10,992 nt of DNA from Pedococcus sp. (GTDB lineage Bacteria > Actinomycetota > Actinomycetes > Actinomycetales > Dermatophilaceae): positions 1 to 10,992 of the forward strand of contig JAICSZ010000030.1 in the NCBI GenBank assembly GCA_025936615.1. Direction: 5' to 3'. Both the position numbers and the translations under genes were made by a program. Position 1 is the first letter of the stretch; each line of letters opens with the position of its first letter. Positions 1 to 4,471 of this stretch are shown here, one piece after another. The notes under the pieces were generated by a model. That model saw only the letters and a program-made list of their open reading frames with translations, did no database searches and was not told the origin of the DNA.

Positions 1-2
1 AC

Positions 3-293
3 GGCACCTCGATGGGCGGACGGGTGGCGTATGCCCTCGGCTACACCGGGCTGGGGGTCGGCGCCACGAGGTTCGGGGCCCGGGTGGTGCTCGACCTGCT
101 CGATGGTCGCGACACCGAACGAACCCGGCTGCGGATGGTCCGCGAGAAGCCGTTGCCGTTCCCGCCCGAGCCCTTGGCGTGGGCCGGGATCGAGCTGACC
201 CGCTGGTCGCTGGACCGTGCCGACCGCAACGAGGGCAGGCGCAACCTGTGGCTGCGGGCGCTGGACGCGGCTGGTCTCGGGTTCGACTCCTGA
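3..293 (+). CDS. FAD-dependent oxidoreductase (DAO family), C-terminal part
   Basis: This is the 3' end of a gene that begins before the window; 96 codons are visible in an open frame from base 3 to the TGA at 291-293. The visible part resembles the C-terminus of glycine/D-amino-acid oxidase-like (DAO fold) flavoproteins. It begins GTSMGGRVAYALGYTGLGVG, the late glycine-rich segment that in this family contacts FAD, and continues with GARVVLDLLDGRDTE, as in gamma-glutamylputrescine oxidase-like proteins. The end, NLWLRALDAAGLGFDS, is a common tail in actinobacterial members. These enzymes oxidise an amine or amino acid with FAD and pass electrons to oxygen; the substrate cannot be read from this fragment. 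The ATG at 12 is internal, because the family motif already runs upstream of it. A small GC-rich inverted repeat starts directly after the stop. Confidence 0.75.
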   Translation, partial: GTSMGGRVAYALGYTGLGVGATRFGARVVLDLLDGRDTERTRLRMVREKPLPFPPEPLAWAGIELTRWSLDRADRNEGRRNLWLRALDAAGLGFDS

Positions 294-318
294 GGCCCCT
301 CGAGGTCTGGTCGGGGCC
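294..318 (+). terminator. Possible weak hairpin after the oxidoreductase gene
   Basis: GGCCCC (294-299) can pair with GGGGCC (313-318) across a 13-nt loop, directly after the TGA of the oxidoreductase gene. There is no T-tract. It may be a weak terminator or an attenuator ahead of the TrmO-like gene. A six-pair GC stem is easily found by chance in DNA this GC-rich, so the call is tentative. Confidence 0.25.
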
Positions 319-342
319 GGCGTGACGTGCTTGGCTGGCCGG

Positions 343-753
343 GTGGACGGATTCGAGGTGCGCATCGTCGGGCGGGTCTCGAGTCCCCTCACCGACCTGT
401 CTGCAGCTCCCCGTCAGGGTGACGAGGGAGGGCCGGAGGCCGACCTCGTGTTCGACCCCGCCGTCGCGGAGGCGCTGCGCGAGCTGGCCCCGGGCAGTGA
501 GGTCGAGCTGCTGACCTGGCTGCACAAGGCCGACCGCACCACCCTCGTCGTGCACCCCCGCGGCGATGCCGACCGCCCTGAGCAGGGGGTCTTCACGACG
601 CGATCACCGGACCGGCCCAACCCGATCGGCCTGCACCGCGTGGCGGTCGTCAGCGTGGACGGCACGACGGTGCACGTGTCGGGGCTCGAGGCCGTGGACG
701 GCACCCCGATCCTCGACGTCAAGCCTGCCCTCGAGCCGGTCGCGGACCGTTAG
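343..753 (+). CDS. trmO: TrmO/TsaA-type tRNA t6A37 N6-methyltransferase, short form
   Basis: The encoded protein of about 136 residues matches the TsaA-like beta-barrel family. Visible hallmarks are IVGRVSSPL at the N-terminus, APRQGDEGGPEA, HPRGD, GVFTTRSPDRPNPIGLHRV, and EAVDGTPILDVKP near the end. In E. coli TrmO this fold binds S-adenosylmethionine and methylates N6 of t6A37 in a threonine tRNA. The RSPDRPNPIG stretch is the family's signature. The protein here is much shorter than E. coli TrmO (about 235 residues) because it lacks the C-terminal extension, so its substrate is less certain. The start is unclear: GTG at 322, 343 or 358 are all possible. GTG 358 has a GGACGGA stretch 6 nt upstream and gives MRIVGRV; 343 gives a short extra MDGFE. 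The frame stays open back to 217, but that part overlaps the oxidoreductase gene and has no family similarity. The VOC gene follows 12 nt downstream with its own AGGAG. Confidence 0.8.
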   Translation: MDGFEVRIVGRVSSPLTDLSAAPRQGDEGGPEADLVFDPAVAEALRELAPGSEVELLTWLHKADRTTLVVHPRGDADRPEQGVFTTRSPDRPNPIGLHRVAVVSVDGTTVHVSGLEAVDGTPILDVKPALEPVADR

Positions 754-765
754 GAGCCGATCGAG

Positions 766-1158
766 ATGCCCCGCGTGCGCTACATCGTCAACGACGTCGA
801 CGAGGCGATCGCGTTCTACTGCGACCGGCTCGGCTTCGGTGAGGTCATGCACCCCGCACCGATCTTCGCGATCCTCGAGCGGGACGGCCTGCAGCTGCTC
901 CTCAGCGCGCCCGGTGAGCCGGGCGGGCAGGGTGGCGGCTCGGCACCCATGCCGGACGGTCGTCGCCCCGAGCCAGGCGGCTGGAACCGGATCTCCCTCG
1001 ACGTCGACGACCTCGAGGGCGAGGTGGCCACGCTGCGCGAGGCCGGTGTCACCTTCCGCAACGAGATCGTCCACGGCGTCGGCGGCGACCAGATCCTGCT
1101 CGAGGACCCGTCCGGCAACCCGGTCGAGCTCTTCGAGGCCAAGCCGCGGGCCGAGTAG
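766..1158 (+). CDS. VOC (glyoxalase/bleomycin-resistance fold) family protein
   Basis: A 130-residue protein of the vicinal oxygen chelate superfamily. It has the two half-repeats of the fold: VRYIVNDVDEAIAFYCDRLGF at the N-terminus and WNRISLDVDDL...LREAGVTF with ILLEDPSGNPVELFE at the C-terminus. The GNPVELFE Glu is the usual last metal ligand. The first-strand position, often His in metal-dependent members, shows no His here, so a complete metal site is doubtful. A Gly/Pro-rich linker (about residues 50-72, containing APMPDGRRPEPGGW) joins the halves; this version is widespread among uncharacterised bacterial VOC proteins. The start is ATG 766 with AGGAG at 752-756 overlapping the TrmO stop codon, so the two genes are probably one transcript. 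Its stop lies 15 nt from the end of the convergent phosphotransferase gene. No substrate can be assigned. Confidence 0.85.
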   Translation: MPRVRYIVNDVDEAIAFYCDRLGFGEVMHPAPIFAILERDGLQLLLSAPGEPGGQGGGSAPMPDGRRPEPGGWNRISLDVDDLEGEVATLREAGVTFRNEIVHGVGGDQILLEDPSGNPVELFEAKPRAE

Positions 1159-1173
1159 TGCCTCGAAGGGCCT

Positions 1174-2220
1174 TCAGCCCAGCCGCGTGAGGGCACGCTC
1201 GACGAGCAGTGGCACCGCATCGCCAGCCCGGTCATACCCCTCACCCGAGGCGATCCCGGCCAGGTACCTCGCGTGGACCCCTTCCGCGATCACGGCGAGC
1301 CGGAAGTCGGTGAAGGCTCGGTAGTACCCCAGCCCGGTCACGTCGCGACCGGTCACCGCGGCATACCTCGTGGCCAGCTCGTCGGCCGACGGGAACCCCG
1401 TCAGGGTCGGCACCCCGGCTCCCACCACGAGCGGCTGCCCGGTCGCGTCGCGGCCGGTCCAGTAGGTGAGCCAGGTGGCGAGGTCGGCCAGCGGGTCGCC
1501 GAGGGTGGACAGCTCCCAGTCGACCACGGCCGCTACGACCGGGTGACCCTCGTGCCGGCTCACCAGGGTGTTGTCGTGTCGGTAGTCCCCGTGCACCAGC
1601 GTGACCTCGCCCTCCGGCGGGCGCTGCGCGTCGAGCCGCGCCACCAGCGCGTCCATGGCCCTCAGCTCGCGCGTGTGGCTTGCCTCCCACTGCGCCGACC
1701 AGCGGCGGACCTGCCGCTCGAGGTAGCCAGCAGGCTTGCCGAAGTCGCGCAGCCGGGTGGCGTCGAGGTCGACCGCGTGGATGGCGGCCAGCACCTCGAC
1801 CAGGTTGTCGCACAGCGCATCTCGTTCGGATTCGGTCAGGTCGCTGCTTGCCTGCCCCGGCTCGCGGTAGACGACTCCCTCGACCTCGGCCATCACGAAG
1901 AAGGGCGCACCGAGCACGTCGGGGTCCTCGCTCGAGCCCAGCACCTCCGGGACCGGGACCGGTGTGCCCCACAGGGCAGACATCACCCGGCGCTCGCGCC
2001 CGACGTCGTGGGCGCTCGGCAGCAGCTTGCCGACCGGTGGCCGACGCACGACGACCGTGCGCTCCGGGCCGTGGACCCGGTAGGTCAGGTTCGACAGCCC
2101 GCCAGAGACCAGCTCGGCTCGCCAGTCCGCGCCGAGGCCGGGCAGGTGCTCGGCCGCCCACGTGGTGAAGGGTTCGCGGGGCAGTCCGCGCACTTCGGGT
2201 ATGCCGGTGGGCTGGCTCAC
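1174..2220 (-). CDS. APH-fold phosphotransferase (ACAD10/11 kinase-domain type, LvaA-like)
   Basis: A 348-residue aminoglycoside-phosphotransferase-fold kinase. Visible motifs: nucleotide loop SGGLSNLTYRV (39-49), VVVRRPP (56-62, where Arg stands near the usual ATP-binding Lys), RERRVM (76-80), catalytic loop VHGDYRHDN (209-217, Asp212 and Asn217), and metal-binding VVDWELSTLGDPLADL (232-247, Asp234). The HGDYR.DN plus DWE.STLGDPLADL signature is that of the kinase domain of ACAD10/ACAD11 and bacterial LvaA, not of drug-resistance APHs. GTG at 2220 is chosen because it overlaps the upstream TGA as GTGA and is preceded by GGGGAAGG. The frame stays open upstream inside the dehydrogenase gene without family similarity. 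Translation is probably coupled to the dehydrogenase. In the LvaA/ACAD11 system the kinase phosphorylates the hydroxyl of a 4-hydroxyacyl-CoA; applying that role here is inference from family and context. Confidence 0.88.
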   Translation of the reverse strand: MSQPTGIPEVRGLPREPFTTWAAEHLPGLGADWRAELVSGGLSNLTYRVHGPERTVVVRRPPVGKLLPSAHDVGRERRVMSALWGTPVPVPEVLGSSEDPDVLGAPFFVMAEVEGVVYREPGQASSDLTESERDALCDNLVEVLAAIHAVDLDATRLRDFGKPAGYLERQVRRWSAQWEASHTRELRAMDALVARLDAQRPPEGEVTLVHGDYRHDNTLVSRHEGHPVVAAVVDWELSTLGDPLADLATWLTYWTGRDATGQPLVVGAGVPTLTGFPSADELATRYAAVTGRDVTGLGYYRAFTDFRLAVIAEGVHARYLAGIASGEGYDRAGDAVPLLVERALTRLG

Positions 2221-3422
2221 GCGCCTTCCCCGCGGGCTGCGAGCCGCTCCCGGGCGCGCCTCGCGGCGCGCTTCGCGATGGACATCTTGTGCACCTCGGT
2301 CGCACCGTCGTAGATGCGGAACGACCTGACATCGCGGTAGATCCGGCCCAGCACGAGCTCCTCGGAGGTGCCCATGCCCCCGGCCAGCTGCACGGCCCGG
2401 TCGACGACGCGGCACACCGCCTCGCTCACGAACACCTTGGCCCGAGACGACTCCACGCTGCTGCGGCTGCCCTCGGCGATGGCCCACGAGGCGTGACGGA
2501 CCATCGCGCGGGCCGCGTCGAGGTCGATCTCGTTCTCGGCGATGAGTGCCTGCGCCATCCCGAGGTCGGACAGCGCCGACCCGAAGAGCCGCCGACCCAC
2601 CGCTCGCTCGAGGGCGATGTCGTGGGCCCGGCGGGCGGCGCCCAGCCAGCGCATGCAGTGCGTGAGCCGGGCTGGCGCGAGCCGTACCTGCGCGTGCTGG
2701 AAGCCGCGACCGACCTCGCCGAGGACATGGTCGTCCGGTACGAAGCAGTCGCGGAAGGTGACCCGGCAGTGACCGCCGACCCCGGTCGCGTCGATGGTGT
2801 TGAGGTGTTCACCGACCACGAACCCCGGGTTGTCTGCGTCGACGAGGAACATCGTCGCGCCGTCGGGGCTGCCGGGGCCGTCGTTGCGTGCCATGACGAT
2901 GGTGAACGCGGCGCCCTGGGCTCCGGTGATGAGCCACTTCTCACCCTCGACCACCCAGCCGCCCTCCACCCGTCGCGCGGTGGTGCGCAGCGCGGACGGG
3001 TCGGAGCCGGCGCCGGGAGGCGGCTCGGTCATCGAGAAGCAGGACCGGACGTCACCGCCGACCAGCGGCCGTAGGTAGGCCTCGTGCTGCTCGGGCGTGC
3101 CCACCTGGTGGATCAGGTGGATGTTGCCCTCGTCGGGCGCGGCACAGTTGAGGGCGAGCGGCCCCAGCAGGGAGTACCCGGCCTCCTCGAGCAGCACGCC
3201 GGCGTCGTCGAACCGGAAGCCGCCACCGCCGAGGTCGCGGGGAGCCTGCGGCGCGAAGATGCCTGCCGACCTCGCCAGCGCCTGGAGCTCGACCCTGAGG
3301 GCGTCCGTCACGCCGTCGTGGAACGCCTGCTGCTCGATCGGGACAACCTGTGCCGCAACGAAGTGGGCGATGCGACGACGTTGTTCCTCGACGTCCGGGC
3401 TCAGGCTGAAGTCGAAGGCCAC
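2217..3422 (-). CDS. Acyl-CoA dehydrogenase, ACAD10/11-like (LvaC-like)
   Basis: A 401-residue FAD enzyme of the acyl-CoA dehydrogenase family at full family length. An N-terminal helical domain (1-125, with LGGGGFRFDDAGVLLEEAG at 64-82) is followed by the flavin/substrate strand motif CFSMTEPPPGAGSDPSALRT (128-147), the middle beta domain with EKWLITGA (161-168), and a C-terminal helical domain with RRLFGSALSDLGMAQ, VQLAGGMGTSEE (344-355) and RSFRIYDGATEVHKMSIAKR (366-385). Where MCAD-type enzymes have the base Glu in YEG, this protein has Asp372 (YDG), as in the ACAD10/11-like branch, which reads xDGxxEVH. The start is GTG 3422 (VAFDFSLSPDVEEQ); a TAGGGT lies 6 nt upstream, so the mRNA may be leaderless. 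It overlaps the phosphotransferase gene by 4 nt (GTGA) and diverges from folP2 across 62 bp. It acts on an acyl-CoA in the cytosol; chain length and substrate are not evident. Confidence 0.92.
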   Translation of the reverse strand: MAFDFSLSPDVEEQRRRIAHFVAAQVVPIEQQAFHDGVTDALRVELQALARSAGIFAPQAPRDLGGGGFRFDDAGVLLEEAGYSLLGPLALNCAAPDEGNIHLIHQVGTPEQHEAYLRPLVGGDVRSCFSMTEPPPGAGSDPSALRTTARRVEGGWVVEGEKWLITGAQGAAFTIVMARNDGPGSPDGATMFLVDADNPGFVVGEHLNTIDATGVGGHCRVTFRDCFVPDDHVLGEVGRGFQHAQVRLAPARLTHCMRWLGAARRAHDIALERAVGRRLFGSALSDLGMAQALIAENEIDLDAARAMVRHASWAIAEGSRSSVESSRAKVFVSEAVCRVVDRAVQLAGGMGTSEELVLGRIYRDVRSFRIYDGATEVHKMSIAKRAARRARERLAARGEGA

Positions 3423-3428
3423 GCCCCG

Positions 3429-3434
3429 ACCCTA
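3429..3434 (-). promoter_or_regulatory. Putative -10 (TAGGGT) of the dehydrogenase-phosphotransferase operon
   Basis: On the minus strand TAGGGT (3434 to 3429) is followed by six bases and then the GTG start at 3422. A TANNNT element 6-7 nt before a start codon is the arrangement of leaderless actinobacterial genes, with the transcript beginning at the GTG. No convincing -35 is seen at 16-18 nt spacing. A GGGG just before the GTG could alternatively act as a weak ribosome-binding site for a longer transcript. Confidence 0.35.
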
Positions 3435-3484
3435 CTTCGCAGGCGGCTCCCGACGGCTGTCGACGCGGGTGCGAGGATGACGAG

Positions 3485-4402
3485 GTGACGCCTCCCGAGC
3501 CCGCCCCGCTCGCCCTGCCGTGCACGCCCGCGCTCGTCCTGCGCGGCCAATCCTTCGACGCGGCTCGGCCGGCGGTCATGGCGATCATCAACCGCACCAG
3601 CGACTCCTTCTTCTCCGGCAACCGGCACGCCGACCTGGACTCGGCCAAGCGTGCCCTCGACGCCGCGGTGGAAGCCGGCGCGGACATCGTCGACGTCGGC
3701 GGGGTCCGCGCCGGGCAGGACGGCGAGGTGGTCACGGCCGAGCAGGAGATCGAGCGGGTGGTCCCCTTCCTCGAGCACGCCCGGGCCGCCCACCCCGACG
3801 TCCTGCTGTCACTGGACACCTGGCGCTCGGAGGTCGCGGCGGAGGCGGGTCGTCACGGCCTCGACCTGGTGAACGACACGTGGGCGGGCCACGACCCCGA
3901 GCTGGTCCACGTTGCCGCGCGCATCGGCGCCGGCGTCGTCTGCTCGCACACCGGCGGGCTCCCCCCGCGCACCGACCCCGTGAAAGTGACGTACGGACCG
4001 GACCCCCTCGACGTGGTCCGTGACGTGATGCGAACGCTCGCTGAAGGGGCGCGCACGGCCCAGCAGGCCGGCATACCGGATGAACGCATCCTCATCGACC
4101 CGACCCTCGACTTCGGCAAGACGACGGTGCACTCGCTCGAGGTGCTCCGCCACACGGGCGATGTGGCGCGGATCGGCTTCCCCATCCTGCAGGCGTTGTC
4201 GCGCAAGGACTTCGTGGGGGAGTCGCTGGGGCTGGATGCCGACGACCGGCTCGAGGGGACGCTGGCGGCGACGGCCGTCGCCGCTTGGCTGGGCGCCACG
4301 GTGTTCCGCGCCCACGACGTCCGCGCGACGCGGCGCGTGGTCGACATGGTCGCCGTCATCAGGGGCGACCGTATGCCGGTGCGCACAGTCCGCGGCACCT
4401 GA
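3485..4402 (+). CDS. folP2: Dihydropteroate synthase paralogue, FolP2 type
   Basis: A 305-residue TIM-barrel protein of the pterin-binding family. DHPS joins 6-hydroxymethyl-dihydropterin diphosphate and p-aminobenzoate in folate synthesis. Retained motifs: Asn36 in MAIINRTSDSF (32-42), NDTWAG (130-135), DPTLDFGK (205-212), SRKDFVG (239-245), EGTLAAT (257-263) and FRAHDVRATRR (274-284). Altered: canonical NVTPDSFSDGG reads NRTSDSFFSGN, and the GGESTRPG loop reads GGVRAGQDGE (72-81), losing the Ser/Thr-Arg-Pro that holds p-aminobenzoate. The same changes occur in mycobacterial FolP2, and the whole chain (DTWRSEVA, NDTWAG, VCSHTGG, final RTVRG) follows that branch. Mycobacterial FolP2 was reported not to replace DHPS, so the reaction here is uncertain. 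Start GTG 3485 has GAGGA 7 nt upstream. No other fol gene is adjacent. Transcription probably ends at the hairpin at 4426-4453. Confidence 0.88.
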   Translation: MTPPEPAPLALPCTPALVLRGQSFDAARPAVMAIINRTSDSFFSGNRHADLDSAKRALDAAVEAGADIVDVGGVRAGQDGEVVTAEQEIERVVPFLEHARAAHPDVLLSLDTWRSEVAAEAGRHGLDLVNDTWAGHDPELVHVAARIGAGVVCSHTGGLPPRTDPVKVTYGPDPLDVVRDVMRTLAEGARTAQQAGIPDERILIDPTLDFGKTTVHSLEVLRHTGDVARIGFPILQALSRKDFVGESLGLDADDRLEGTLAATAVAAWLGATVFRAHDVRATRRVVDMVAVIRGDRMPVRTVRGT

Positions 4403-4425
4403 CCGGTCCGCGCGTGGACAGCGAA

Positions 4426-4453
4426 GCGGCCGAGACCCTCCGGTCCCGGCCGC
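4426..4453. terminator. Bidirectional hairpin terminator between folP2 and the HYR-protein gene
   Basis: GCGGCCGAGACC (4426-4437) pairs with GGTCCCGGCCGC (4442-4453) with one A-C mismatch and a CTCC loop: 11 of 12 pairs. It lies 24 nt after the folP2 stop and 18 nt after the stop of the convergent minus-strand gene, so it can serve both. There is no T-tract, as is usual for actinobacterial I-shaped terminators. Confidence 0.75.
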
Positions 4454-4471
4454 TCCACCCCCGACTTCCTG

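Noticed and set aside
217..342. Longer TrmO-like protein starting at 217
   Set aside because: The extra residues overlap the oxidoreductase coding region, are Arg/Cys/Gly rich, and do not resemble the family N-terminus.
1174..2220. Phosphotransferase as an antibiotic-resistance (aminoglycoside) kinase
   Set aside because: Motifs and the overlap with an acyl-CoA dehydrogenase fit the ACAD10/11-LvaA branch, not drug kinases.
3485..4402. FolP2 as a sulfonamide-resistance (sul) gene
   Set aside because: The sequence follows the actinobacterial FolP2 branch throughout, lacks sul features, and lies in native-looking DNA.
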